Position numbers and translations under genes: made by a program
Assembly: GCF_000384235.1 (NCBI RefSeq)
Contig: NZ_KB913033.1
Span: forward strand, 496,001-560,000
Direction: 5' to 3'
DNA from: Hydrogenovibrio halophilus DSM 15072
GTDB taxonomy: Bacteria > Pseudomonadota > Gammaproteobacteria > Thiomicrospirales > Thiomicrospiraceae
DNA: 64,000 nucleotides
The notes under the pieces: model-generated
Databases searched by the model: none
Seen by the model: the letters and a program-made list of their open reading frames with translations, nothing else
Told to the model about the DNA's origin: nothing
Shown here: in pieces, positions 45,262 through 54,127 of the stretch
Layout: each line of letters opens with the position of its first letter
Numbering within the stretch: position 1 is the stretch's first letter

Positions 45262-46494
45262 TCAGACTAACATATCCAGCGCTTCCTGCACAGAGGCCAC
45301 CAGCCGATCCACGTCGTCAAAGGTGTTGTACACGCCAAACGAGGCCCGGACAGTGGCCGGTACCTGAAACTTCTGCATCACTGGCTGGGCGCAATGATGA
45401 CTGGCGCGCACCGCAATGCCATCCTGATCCATCAAGGTGGCCAGGTCATGCGGGTGCGCGCCTTCGATCTTGAATGAGATCACGGCGGCTTTGTGGCGCG
45501 CCTGTCCAATAATCACCAGGCCTGGTAAGTTTTGCAGTTGCTCGGTGGCGTAATCCAGCAATTCGCGCTCGTAGGCTTCGATCGCGGCCCGGTCCAGCGA
45601 CTGCATGAACCGCACCGCCGCGCCCAGACCGACGACACCGGCGATATTGGGCGTGCCGGCTTCGAACTTATAGGGCAGTTCGTTGTATTCGGTTTTTTCA
45701 AAGGTGACGGTATGGATCATATCGCCCCCGCCCTGATAAGGCGGCATCTGCTCCAGCAGCGCTTCTCTGGCCCAGAGAACGCCAATGCCGGTGGGCCCGT
45801 ACATTTTGTGGCCGGAAAACACATAAAAATCGCAGCCAATGGCCTGAACGTCCACCGGCAGATGCGCTATCGCCTGAGCCCCGTCCACCAGCACTTTGGC
45901 ACCCTTTTCCTTGGCCAGCCGCGCCATGGCGGTCACGTCATTGATGGTGCCCAGTGCGTTGGACATGTGCGAAATCGCCACCAATCGGGTCCGGTCGGAC
46001 AAAGCGGCCTCAAAGTCGGCCAACGGCACTTCGCCCCGTTCGTTGATCGGCACCACCACCAGCTTGATCCCGATCTGTTCACGCAGAAACTGCCAGGGCA
46101 CAATATTGGAATGGTGCTCCAGTTCGGTGATCAGCACTTCGTCCCCTGGCTGCAAAAACGCACGTCCATAGCTCTGTGCCACCAGATTGATCGCTTCGGT
46201 CGCGCCGCGCACAAACACCAGTTCTTTGCGCGAAGGTGCATGGATAAAGTCGCGCAGCTGATCCCGAGCCCCTTCATAAGCCTCGGTCGCCCGCTCGCTC
46301 AGGGCATAAACGCCGCGATGCACATTGGCGTTGTCGTGCCGGTAGTAATCTCGTACCGCCTCAATCACCGTGTCCGGTTTCTGGGTGGTGGCCCCGCTGT
46401 CCAGATACACCAGCGGCTGACCGTTTTCGGTTTGCGCCAGAATGGGGAAGCGGGCACGGATGGCCGCAATGTCCAGAGTGGTTTCAACGCTCAT
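45262..46494 (-). CDS. sufS: Cysteine desulfurase SufS
   Basis: PLP enzyme that takes sulfur from cysteine for Fe-S assembly. The N-terminal DIAAIRARFPIL and YLDSGATTQKP, the PLP lysine in VFSGHKMYGPTGIGVLWA, and the catalytic cysteine in RASHHCAQPVM mark it as group II (SufS). Length is 410 residues. It overlaps the sufD stop by four bases and is the last gene of sufBCDS. No sufE or sufU is seen next to it, so the sulfur-transfer partner must be elsewhere. A palindrome copy inside the frame encodes LPGLV. Confidence 0.96.
   Translation of the reverse strand: MSVETTLDIAAIRARFPILAQTENGQPLVYLDSGATTQKPDTVIEAVRDYYRHDNANVHRGVYALSERATEAYEGARDQLRDFIHAPSRKELVFVRGATEAINLVAQSYGRAFLQPGDEVLITELEHHSNIVPWQFLREQIGIKLVVVPINERGEVPLADFEAALSDRTRLVAISHMSNALGTINDVTAMARLAKEKGAKVLVDGAQAIAHLPVDVQAIGCDFYVFSGHKMYGPTGIGVLWAREALLEQMPPYQGGGDMIHTVTFEKTEYNELPYKFEAGTPNIAGVVGLGAAVRFMQSLDRAAIEAYERELLDYATEQLQNLPGLVIIGQARHKAAVISFKIEGAHPHDLATLMDQDGIAVRASHHCAQPVMQKFQVPATVRASFGVYNTFDDVDRLVASVQEALDMLV
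45515..45526. repeat. ACCAGGCCTGGT palindrome, copy 9
   Basis: Exact core within sufS, reading Pro-Gly-Leu-Val; its flanks (ATC, AAG) deviate from the wider consensus. Confidence 0.95.
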
Positions 46495-47969
46495 TGGTCA
46501 CACCCGGCAAGGTATTGCAGAGCAGGCAGTTGCGCCAGTCGCTGCGAAACCAGATCGTGCAGCCAATGGCGCATGGCCGACTGGGCAATCGATTCCAGAG
46601 GTTCCAACAGAAACGCCCGGGTAATCATCCGCACCGCCTCATCCCGCTGAATGCCTCGCGCCTGAGCATAAAAAATCTGGTCGGCGTCGATTTCACCCGA
46701 GGCACAGCCGTGCGAGCAGGCCACATCATCGGCATAAATTTCCAGTTGCGGCTTGGTGTCCATTTTGGCTTTGGGAGAGAGCAACAGATTTTTGTTGTCC
46801 ATCTGACCGTCGGTTTTCTGGGCCGCTCTGGCCACGCCGATCATGCCGTTGAACACGCCACGCGCCTGATCCTGCACCACAAATTTGTGCAGCTGGCGGC
46901 TGGTGCAATGCGGTGCCCCATGCTGGGTTTCGGTGCGCGAGTCGGTCAGTTGCTGACCGCGAACCCAGGCCAGGGTATTCTGTTCGGCATCCGCGCCTTC
47001 GCCATTGAGGCAGACGTATCCTTGCTGGCGCGACCAGCGTGCTCCCAGTGCCAGACTGTGGGTCTGCCATTGGCTGTGGGCGGCCTGATCCACAAACGTC
47101 AGACCGGTGAACAGGCTTTGCGCATTCAGGTCCTGCCAGTCGAGTTGACGCGCCACTGCGCCTTCGCCCAATGACACCTGTTGCAGCCGATTGACCCAGC
47201 TTCGGGGTTGATCTGACAGCGACACCACCTGATTGAGCCAGGTCATCTGAGCATGATGGCCCAACTCGAACTGGGTGCGCAGATTGACCAGCTTGCGGTC
47301 CTGAGTCACCACCTGAAGAATCTGCAAAGGCTGTTCCAGCACCGCATTGGGAGCCAGACGGATGGTCAGCCCCTGATCCAGCAGCATTTCATTGATGTGA
47401 ACAAACACGTCGTCCACGTTGGGCTGATCCGATGGCGCCACCGGTCTGGCCGCATTGCGGGTACCATCCTGCACGCCCGCATAGCCTTTGAGGTCTTCCA
47501 ACGTAAACGCCTGAATGGCATCGGCATCGGCCATTTCAATCGACAGCGAGTCGTCAATGGCGTCCAGCCCGGCCGACAGGGAATCGGAATAGACGCCGTC
47601 CACAAACACCAGCCGGATGGTGGCAAAAGGCGGCAGACAGTCGGCCAGCATCGCCTCGGTCACGGCCGCCGTTTCCGCCGGATCGCGGTCGTCATCGGGT
47701 GTGTCCGCCAAAGCAAACGGGGACTCAAACAAAGGCGTCAGACCGGTGTAATGCCAGTTTTCATGCTTGCGTGTGGGCCAGCCGGTCTGGTTCAAGCATT
47801 CTCTGGCGGCTTCCCGCCGGGCCACCAGTTTGGCACGCGCCGCATCGTCCTGATCGCGTTCATTGAGCGCCTGACTCTGTTGTTCCAGCGCCTCCAACAG
47901 CTGCCGGGCATTGGGTGGCATCTTGGGGGACATTTTGGGAGGCCTCTTTGTCTGCGTAGATTCTGTCAT
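46491..47969 (-). CDS. sufD: Fe-S cluster assembly protein SufD
   Basis: Scaffold subunit that pairs with SufB in the SufBC2D complex. The beta-helix core ends in the family segment KAKMDTKPQLEIYADDVACSHGCASGEID, which includes the conserved histidine, followed by QARGIQRDEAVRMIT. Length is 492 residues, somewhat longer than E. coli SufD (423), with an N-terminal helical region. It follows sufC after 12 bases and overlaps sufS. Confidence 0.93.
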   Translation of the reverse strand: MTESTQTKRPPKMSPKMPPNARQLLEALEQQSQALNERDQDDAARAKLVARREAARECLNQTGWPTRKHENWHYTGLTPLFESPFALADTPDDDRDPAETAAVTEAMLADCLPPFATIRLVFVDGVYSDSLSAGLDAIDDSLSIEMADADAIQAFTLEDLKGYAGVQDGTRNAARPVAPSDQPNVDDVFVHINEMLLDQGLTIRLAPNAVLEQPLQILQVVTQDRKLVNLRTQFELGHHAQMTWLNQVVSLSDQPRSWVNRLQQVSLGEGAVARQLDWQDLNAQSLFTGLTFVDQAAHSQWQTHSLALGARWSRQQGYVCLNGEGADAEQNTLAWVRGQQLTDSRTETQHGAPHCTSRQLHKFVVQDQARGVFNGMIGVARAAQKTDGQMDNKNLLLSPKAKMDTKPQLEIYADDVACSHGCASGEIDADQIFYAQARGIQRDEAVRMITRAFLLEPLESIAQSAMRHWLHDLVSQRLAQLPALQYLAGCDQ

Positions 47970-47981
47970 AGCGTTGCCTGA

Positions 47982-48749
47982 TTATTGGCCGGATTTGTGA
48001 GACTGAATGATCTGATCATAGCCTTCGTTTTCAAGCTGCTGCACCAGCTCAAAGCCGCCCGACTGCACGATTTTGCCGTCATACAGCACATGCACAAAAT
48101 CGGGTTTGATGTAGTCCAGCAAGCGCTGATAGTGGGTCACCACCAGAAAGCTGCGTTCTTTGGAGCGCAGTGCATTGACCCCGTTGGCCACGACCTTGAG
48201 CGCGTCGATGTCCAGACCGGAATCGGTCTCGTCCATAATGCAGAGCTTCGGTTCCAGCAACGCCATCTGGTACATGTCGTTGCGCTTTTTCTCCCCGCCG
48301 GAAAAGCCCACATTGACCGAGCGGTCCAGCAGGTCCGAGTGCATGTTCAGCAGCGACATTCTGGACTGGGCGTATTCATCGAAATCGAACATGTCCAACG
48401 GCGGTTCGCCCCGCTCTTCGCGAATGGCATTGACCGAGGTCTGCATAAACAGCTTGTTGCTCACACCGGGGATTTCCACCGGGTACTGGAACGCCAGAAA
48501 CAGGCCTTTGCGTGCCCGCTCTTCCGGGTCCATCTCCAGCAGGTCTTCGCCATCAAAGCTGGCGTTGCCATCGGTCACTTCGTAGTCTTCGCGCCCGGCC
48601 AGCACACTCGACAGCGTGCTTTTTCCAGCACCGTTGGGACCCATAATGGCATGCACTTCGCCCGGGTTCACCTGAAGGTTCAAACCTTTCAGAATGGGCT
48701 GACCGCCTTCGGCGACCGCCGCATGTAGATTGTCAACATTCAATAACAT
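47982..48749 (-). CDS. sufC: Fe-S cluster assembly ATPase SufC
   Basis: ABC-type ATPase of the SufBCD scaffold, not a transporter. The Walker A motif GPNGAGKSTLSSVLAG, the signature FSGGEKKRNDM (typical SufC variant) and Walker B LCIMDETDSGLDIDALK are present; length 255 residues. It lies between sufB and sufD on the same strand, with a palindrome copy in the short sufB-sufC gap. Confidence 0.97.
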   Translation of the reverse strand: MLLNVDNLHAAVAEGGQPILKGLNLQVNPGEVHAIMGPNGAGKSTLSSVLAGREDYEVTDGNASFDGEDLLEMDPEERARKGLFLAFQYPVEIPGVSNKLFMQTSVNAIREERGEPPLDMFDFDEYAQSRMSLLNMHSDLLDRSVNVGFSGGEKKRNDMYQMALLEPKLCIMDETDSGLDIDALKVVANGVNALRSKERSFLVVTHYQRLLDYIKPDFVHVLYDGKIVQSGGFELVQQLENEGYDQIIQSHKSGQ

Positions 48750-48767
48750 AACGTCTCTCTCTGGTTA

Positions 48768-48779
48768 ACCAGGCCTGGT
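48768..48779. repeat. ACCAGGCCTGGT palindrome, copy 10
   Basis: Exact core in the sufB-sufC gap within one operon; symmetric TTA / TTAA flanks give GGTTAACC overlap. The only copy between co-directional genes of one operon. Confidence 0.95.
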
Positions 48780-48831
48780 TAAAATAGCGCTCTCCTGGCG
48801 CTTACCAGGGGGCACTGTTGCAAATAATTCC

Positions 48832-50301
48832 TCAGCCGACCGAGCCTTCCAGGCTCACGGCCAGCAGCTCTTCGGCTTCCTGGGCAAATTCCAGCGGCAG
48901 TTCGCTGAACACGTCTTTGCAGAAGCCGTTCACGATCATGGAAATCGCGTCCTGCTCGCTGATGCCGCGCTGCTGGCAATAAAACAACTGGTCCTCGCCA
49001 ATGCGCGAGGTGGTGGCTTCGTGCTCCATCTGCGCCGACGGGTTTTCCACTTCGATGTAGGGAAAGGTGTGGGCGCCGCACTGATTGCCGATCAGCATCG
49101 AATCGCACTGGGTGAAGTTGCGGGCGTTGTCGGCACCGGGCAGAATCCGCACCAGTCCGCGATAGGTGTTGTCGGAATGCCCGGCCGACAAGCCTTTGGA
49201 AATGATGGTGCTGCGGGTGTTCTTGCCGATGTGAATCATTTTGGTACCGGTATCGGCCTGCTGACGGCGATTGGTCAGTGCCACCGAATAGAACTCGCCA
49301 ATGGAATGGTCGCCTTTGAGCACACAGCTGGGGTATTTCCAGGTGATCGCCGAACCGGTCTCGGCCTGAGTCCAGGACAGTTTGGCGTGCGCGCCTTCGC
49401 AGACACCGCGCTTGGTCACAAAGTTCAGAATCCCGCCTTCGCAGTCTTCGTCGCCCGGATACCAGTTCTGCACGGTGGAATACTTCACTTCCGCCCGTTC
49501 GTGCACAATCACTTCCACCACCGCCGCATGCAGCTGATAGGTGTCACGCACCGGCGCCGAACAGCCTTCCAGGTAGCTCACATAACTGCCTTTCTCGGCA
49601 ATGAGAATGGTGCGCTCGAACTGACCGGTTTTGGCTTCGTTGATACGGAAATAGGTCGACAGATCCACCGGACAGCGCACGCCTTCGGGCACATAGACAA
49701 AGGTGCCGTCCGAGGCCACCGCGGAATTGAGGGCGGCGAAATAGTTGTCGTGGTACGGCACCACCGAGCCCAGATATTGCTGTACCAGTTCCGGGTAGTC
49801 GTGCACCGCTTCGGAGAAGGAACAGAAAATGATGCCCAGCTCCGACAATTCTTCGCGTTTGGTGGTCGAAACCGACACCGAATCAAAAATGGCATCGACC
49901 GCCACATCCGAGTCGCCACTGCCATCCAGTGGCACGCCCAGCGCCGCGAAGGCTTTGGCCACTTCCGGATCGATTTCCTGCTCAGACGGTTCGTCCTCAC
50001 CGACCGCACACTGGTTGCACTCCGGGGCCGAATAATAACTGTAATCCTGATAATCCAGCGGCTCGTATTCGGCTTTGGCCCAGTGGGGTTCGGGCATGTT
50101 TTTCCAGTGCTCAAACGCCTTGAGACGGAAATCCAGCATCCATTCGGGCTCGTTCTTTTTGGCCGAAATCGCGCGGACCACCGTTTCATTCAGACCCTTT
50201 TCAAAGGTTTCCACCGCGGTCCGGGTGAAAAAGCCCTCTTTGTAATGCTGATTCTTGCTCAGCAGGTCATTGATTTCCTGATATTGCGTCGCGTCTGTCA
50301 T
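48832..50301 (-). CDS. sufB: Fe-S cluster assembly protein SufB
   Basis: Main scaffold subunit of SufBC2D. The family segments [57 protein letters not shown] and [20 protein letters not shown] are all seen; the conserved cysteine of GVCEGA is retained. Length is 489 residues. It is the first gene of sufBCDS. The promoter just upstream overlaps an IscR-type operator, so the operon is expected to rise under iron limitation or oxidative stress. Confidence 0.97.
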   Translation of the reverse strand: MTDATQYQEINDLLSKNQHYKEGFFTRTAVETFEKGLNETVVRAISAKKNEPEWMLDFRLKAFEHWKNMPEPHWAKAEYEPLDYQDYSYYSAPECNQCAVGEDEPSEQEIDPEVAKAFAALGVPLDGSGDSDVAVDAIFDSVSVSTTKREELSELGIIFCSFSEAVHDYPELVQQYLGSVVPYHDNYFAALNSAVASDGTFVYVPEGVRCPVDLSTYFRINEAKTGQFERTILIAEKGSYVSYLEGCSAPVRDTYQLHAAVVEVIVHERAEVKYSTVQNWYPGDEDCEGGILNFVTKRGVCEGAHAKLSWTQAETGSAITWKYPSCVLKGDHSIGEFYSVALTNRRQQADTGTKMIHIGKNTRSTIISKGLSAGHSDNTYRGLVRILPGADNARNFTQCDSMLIGNQCGAHTFPYIEVENPSAQMEHEATTSRIGEDQLFYCQQRGISEQDAISMIVNGFCKDVFSELPLEFAQEAEELLAVSLEGSVG

Positions 50302-50322
50302 GCAAAATCTCTGGCTTGATTA

Positions 50323-50347
50323 ATTTCTGACCATTTTAGTCAGAAAT
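50323..50347. promoter_or_regulatory. Type 1 IscR operator on the sufB promoter
   Basis: ATTTCTGAC and GTCAGAAAT form a perfect 9-bp inverted repeat with a 7-base spacer, 25 bp in all, the same size and spacing as the known [2Fe-2S]-IscR consensus (core GACT-RWWW-YAGTC; here GACC-ATTT-TAGTC). It covers the -10 box of the sufB promoter, predicting repression by holo-IscR. Confidence 0.8.
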
Positions 50348-50361
50348 AGGCTCGGTGTCCA
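50333..50361 (-). promoter_or_regulatory. Candidate sigma70 promoter of sufBCDS
   Basis: On minus, TGGACA (50361-50356) and TAAAAT (50338-50333) are separated by 17 bases, about 32-60 bases before the sufB start. The -10 box lies in the centre of the IscR operator. Confidence 0.65.
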
Positions 50362-50487
50362 GAGCCTGTCGGCGTTAAAGATAAAGGGATGTCGCCACAG
50401 ATCAGGCATTTTGCGAGGAATTTGCGATTTTCCGAGCCGGCTCGGGACCGACAAAACGTCGCCACCGCCAGGTTCAAGTCAGACCGA

Positions 50488-51252
50488 TCACACCACACTG
50501 CCGTTCACCAGTGCTTTCAGCCAATCGGTATCCAGACCCGTGCCTTCCAGTCGAATCCAGTCGGTTTCGGTTCCCGGTTCTGCCGCATAGGGAGTAACCC
50601 CCTGATAGTGGCCTTCCAATGTCACACGATTGTCGTACTCGAAGGTCATAATCTCACCCCGCACCCGCAACAGACCCATGCCGAGATTGCACTGCGCCGC
50701 GTAAAGCCCGGCCAGCAAGCCATCCAGCATCGGTTTCGGCGTGGTTTTTCCTGTCAATTCCGGCAAGCGCCAATCCAGAACCTGCCAGTCCTCTGCCAGC
50801 GACTGACGCCAGGCCTGCCACTCTCGCCGCGCCGCTTCCATCGCAGAACTGGGCGTCGATTTCAACCAGCCCTGAAGGCGTGCCAGCTCCAACCCGGTCT
50901 GAGTCAACCCGGCCTGAGTCAACCACCAATAACGCGGACACGTCTCAGCGCCCTGCTGTTTTAACCAGGCCTGCCATTGGCCCTGCCGAATCAAATCCGC
51001 CTGATCGGCAAAACTCATCACCACCGCATCGGCCACAGCCAGATCCCGTACCAACCATTGTTCCGCCTCGCTTGCGGCCGTTGGCGGCAACGCGCGCGCG
51101 TCCACCACACACCAGACCCGGTCCGTTTCTTTCACCCGGTCAGGCAACTGAGGCTGACTGGCTTCCAGCCAGGTCACGGGCAAGTCCGATGCGGCCTGAA
51201 TCAGGCGGGTTTTGCCACTGCCGGGCAGCCCGGTCACAAAGATGCGCATCAT
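50488..51252 (-). CDS. CobW/COG0523-like P-loop protein coupled to znuA
   Basis: 254 residues. The P-loop is RIFVTGLPGSGKTRLIQ at the N-terminus, and VWCVVDARALPP with AVADAVVMSFADQADLI corresponds to the middle of COG0523 GTPases. The C-terminal part (RVRGEIMTFEYDNRVTLEG) resembles the CobW C-terminal domain. Two hallmarks are missing: the CxCC metal motif and the NKxD guanine-specificity motif (here SFAD). The start ATG overlaps the znuA stop codon (ATGA), with GGGAGG upstream, so translation is coupled to znuA. Zinc handling or metallochaperone function is inferred from context. Confidence 0.65.
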   Translation of the reverse strand: MMRIFVTGLPGSGKTRLIQAASDLPVTWLEASQPQLPDRVKETDRVWCVVDARALPPTAASEAEQWLVRDLAVADAVVMSFADQADLIRQGQWQAWLKQQGAETCPRYWWLTQAGLTQTGLELARLQGWLKSTPSSAMEAARREWQAWRQSLAEDWQVLDWRLPELTGKTTPKPMLDGLLAGLYAAQCNLGMGLLRVRGEIMTFEYDNRVTLEGHYQGVTPYAAEPGTETDWIRLEGTGLDTDWLKALVNGSVV

Positions 51253-52184
51253 TGGCCTCCCAGGCAATCCGAGTAGCCGTCGGCCAACGATTGCAGCAAC
51301 CGATTGTAAGGCAAGGCCGCCTCATCGGCGCGAATGGCCGACGCATCCGGCCAGAGCCCGTGCCCGAGCGGGTCCAGAGTGCCCAGACGCACGGGCAGTT
51401 CATCGATCACATAGCGTACCTGACGCTCGGGAAACTGACGGTCCTTGAACACACAGCGAATCTGTTGGCTTTGGATTTTGTCGCGCAAATGCAACACATG
51501 GCGCACACCGGGACGAATCATCGGCGACAGCTGAATCGCGCCCTGAAAATTCAGTCCGAAGGCCTGCTCAAAATACTGATAGGCGTCGTGCAACACCAGA
51601 TACGGCTGGTTTCGAACCGGGGTCAACTGGGCGTCTATGGCCTCAACTTGGGTTTGCAGTGCCTGCAACAAGGCCGGTGCCGCGGATGACGCCTGACCAT
51701 TCAGCTCACCCCAGGTCCGGGCAAAGGTCTGAAGAAACGCCGCCGCATTGTCTGGCGACAACCAGACATGCCCGTCTTCCGGTCCGTGGTGATCGTGGTC
51801 GTGATCAGAGGCGTGCGTCTGTCCGTCGGCTTCGGCCTCCAGTACCCGTTTACGGTAATGTTTGACCGCCGAATCGGCCATTCTCAACCATTTGGCTCCG
51901 TCGGCCTGCGCCTGCGCAAAGGCATCATTGGCCCAGGCATCGACCGGCGTACCGACCGAAATCAACACATCGGCCTGAGTCACGGCCATCCGCTGAGACG
52001 GACGAAATTCAAACCCGTGGGGCGACGTCCCCGGTGTCAGCAAAACCACCAGGCGGTCTTCCTCGGCCAGAAAAGGGGCCACCAGCGCCCCCAGAGGCGG
52101 CAGTGTCACCACCACCGTTTTGGCCCAGACAGATTGACCGACCATGATCAGCAGCCACGCGGCCAGCATTATCCCCCGTTTCAC
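51249..52184 (-). CDS. znuA: Zinc ABC transporter substrate-binding protein ZnuA
   Basis: Periplasmic Zn-binding protein of the ZnuABC uptake system. It has a signal peptide (RGIMLAAWLLIMVGQSVWA), the metal histidines in SPHGFEFRPS, DGHVWLSPD and LHDAYQYFEQ, and a His/Asp-rich loop (HASDHDHDHHGPEDGH, about 125-140) typical of zinc-specific members. I choose the GTG at 52184 because GAGGAG stands seven bases before it, giving 311 residues; the frame is open further upstream but runs into foldback element C. It diverges from znuCB. Confidence 0.92.
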   Translation of the reverse strand: MKRGIMLAAWLLIMVGQSVWAKTVVVTLPPLGALVAPFLAEEDRLVVLLTPGTSPHGFEFRPSQRMAVTQADVLISVGTPVDAWANDAFAQAQADGAKWLRMADSAVKHYRKRVLEAEADGQTHASDHDHDHHGPEDGHVWLSPDNAAAFLQTFARTWGELNGQASSAAPALLQALQTQVEAIDAQLTPVRNQPYLVLHDAYQYFEQAFGLNFQGAIQLSPMIRPGVRHVLHLRDKIQSQQIRCVFKDRQFPERQVRYVIDELPVRLGTLDPLGHGLWPDASAIRADEAALPYNRLLQSLADGYSDCLGGQ

Positions 52185-52222
52185 ACACTTCTCCTCTACC
52201 AAAGACATGGCATATCCACGAA

Positions 52223-52385
52223 ACCCGAACATTTCATAAATTTGCACCGATCTCGCTTGCCCCTTGATTCCACAAGAAATATTTTCTCAGTTGGTCGTAA
52301 TCAAGGATACGGCGCGCCTTCGAAAATTTCCTTGTGAAAACAAGTTCCTGCGCGACCTCAGCACAAATTCATGGAATATTCGGGT
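52223..52385 (+). repeat. Foldback (MITE-like) element, copy C, in the znuA/znuC divergent promoter region
   Basis: 163 bp bounded by ACCCGAA and TTCGGGT, flanked by AA on both sides, and nearly identical to copy B. It occupies almost the whole gap between the divergent znuA and znuC; only 38 and 12 bases remain on either side. Promoters for both genes must overlap or lie within it. No clear Zur box is visible in what remains. Confidence 0.9.
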
Positions 52386-52397
52386 AAAATCCAATCA

Positions 52398-53165
52398 ATG
52401 AACTCAACACGATTACTTGAAGCCCACCAGGTCAGCCATTGGTTTGATGATCAGGAAGCGCTTTCCAATGTTTCTCTGACCCTGCATCAGGGGGAAATTC
52501 TGACCCTGATCGGGCCCAATGGCGCCGGCAAATCCACCCTGCTCAAACTGCTGCTGGGGTTGATGACGCCGACAAAAGGCCACATCTGGCGCAAACCCGG
52601 TTTGAACGTCGGCTTTATGCCGCAAAAAATCCAGATCGACGACAGCCTGCCGCTCAGTGTGCAGCGCTTCCTGAGTCTGGCCCGGCCCAGACACAGCGAA
52701 CGCAAAAAGTTTATCACAAAGCTGGAACAGGTCGCAGACGAGTTGGGCCTGAACCAGCTGCTGACCCGGCCGGTGCAGAAAATTTCCGGCGGCGAAATGC
52801 AGCGGGTGCTGCTGGCCCGGGCCCTGCTGAAATCCCCGGACCTGCTGGTGCTGGACGAACCGGTTCAGGGCGTGGACCTTCAGGGGCAGACCCAGCTTTA
52901 CGAATACATCAATGCGGTGCGCCAACGTCATCAGTGCGGCATTCTGATGGTCAGCCACGACCTGCACATCGTGATGAAAGACACGCACCAGGTGCTGTGC
53001 CTGAATCGTCACATCTGCTGTCAGGGCCATCCCCAGGCCATTTCCGCCACCGACGCTTTCAAAACCCTGTTTGGCGACGGCTTTGAGCAACTGGCCGTGT
53101 ACGAACACCATCACTCCGATGCCTGTGACCACATTCACCCAACCCGCAACGAGCCGTCCGCATGA
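52398..53165 (+). CDS. znuC: Zinc ABC transporter ATP-binding protein ZnuC
   Basis: ATPase of zinc uptake. Walker A GPNGAGKSTLLKLLLG, signature ISGGEMQRVLLARALL and Walker B LLVLDEPVQGVD are present; the C-terminus is His-rich (EHHHSDACDHIHP), which may bind zinc. The ATG at 52398 gives 255 residues (MNSTRLLEAHQVSHWF); an in-frame ATG at 52371 lies inside the foldback element and is unlikely. It overlaps znuB by four bases. Confidence 0.95.
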   Translation: MNSTRLLEAHQVSHWFDDQEALSNVSLTLHQGEILTLIGPNGAGKSTLLKLLLGLMTPTKGHIWRKPGLNVGFMPQKIQIDDSLPLSVQRFLSLARPRHSERKKFITKLEQVADELGLNQLLTRPVQKISGGEMQRVLLARALLKSPDLLVLDEPVQGVDLQGQTQLYEYINAVRQRHQCGILMVSHDLHIVMKDTHQVLCLNRHICCQGHPQAISATDAFKTLFGDGFEQLAVYEHHHSDACDHIHPTRNEPSA

Positions 53166-53968
53166 CCCTGGAAACCCTGATCCACCTTCCCGATTTTCTG
53201 CTATATGCCTTTGCCGGTGGCTTGCTGCTGGCCATGATCTCTGCCCCGCTGGGCGTGTTTGTGGTCTGGCAGAAGCAATCCTATTTTGGGGCGGCGCTGG
53301 CGCATTCGGCCTTACTGGGGGTCAGTCTGGGGCTTTGGTGGCAAATGGACCTGACTCTGGCGGTGATTGCCGTCTCCATTCTGGCCGCACTGAGCATCGA
53401 CTGGCTGACCCGCCACACCCGCCTGCCGACCGACACCCTGCTTGGCATCTTCGCACACGCCTCACTGGCTTTCGCTTTGATTTTCATCAGCCTCAAGCAA
53501 CCGGCGCAACTGGACATCATGGCCTATTTGTTCGGCGACATTCTCAGCCTGCAGAAAGCGGAACTGGTGGGCATCGTGTTATTGGGAGTCTGGGTGACGG
53601 CCTTTTTCTGGCGGCACTGGTCGGACATGCTCAACCTGACGTTGAATGCGGATCTGGCACAGATTGAGGGCGTTCATACCCGGCAATTGCAACGGCATTA
53701 TCTGTTGCTGCTGGCGATTCTGATCGGGCTGGCGATCAAAGTGGTGGGGGTGTTACTGATTACGTCGTTGCTGATCATGCCGGCGGCCAGCGCACGACGG
53801 TTTGCGCGCTCGCCCGAAGGCATGTTGATCGGTGCGATCATTATGGGAGGCTTGAGTGTGCTGGGCGGGCTGCTGGGGTCGTTTTTATGGGACCTGCCCA
53901 CCGGCCCGGCGATTGTCGCCACCGCCACCGGTTTCTTCCTGTTCAGCCTGTTCAAACGTGCCCGTTGA
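53162..53968 (+). CDS. znuB: Zinc ABC transporter permease ZnuB
   Basis: Polytopic inner-membrane permease of 268 residues with about seven or eight hydrophobic helices. FVVWQKQSYFGAALAHSALLG and LFGDILSLQKAEL are characteristic of the ABC-3 (manganese/zinc) permease family. Translation is coupled to znuC by an ATGA overlap. The C-terminus ends in a basic tail (FSLFKRAR). Confidence 0.95.
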   Translation: MTLETLIHLPDFLLYAFAGGLLLAMISAPLGVFVVWQKQSYFGAALAHSALLGVSLGLWWQMDLTLAVIAVSILAALSIDWLTRHTRLPTDTLLGIFAHASLAFALIFISLKQPAQLDIMAYLFGDILSLQKAELVGIVLLGVWVTAFFWRHWSDMLNLTLNADLAQIEGVHTRQLQRHYLLLLAILIGLAIKVVGVLLITSLLIMPAASARRFARSPEGMLIGAIIMGGLSVLGGLLGSFLWDLPTGPAIVATATGFFLFSLFKRAR

Positions 53969-54045
53969 TCTGGCTCGAATGTTGACTGTTGTTTCTTCGG
54001 GTTAAGAACAGCCCGTCCACCAGATCAAACTGAAACCCCTTTTTG

Positions 54046-54057
54046 ACCAGGCTTGGT
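54046..54057. repeat. Palindrome with one mismatch after znuB
   Basis: ACCAGGCTTGGT, one base off the core, with TTG on the left flank; it lies in the same convergent gap as exact copy 11. Confidence 0.6.
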
Positions 54058-54127
54058 TGTTTTTCAACCAGAACAATCAAAACGGTTCATAACCAATCGT
54101 GCCACAAGCCATGCCTGGGCAAGTTCC

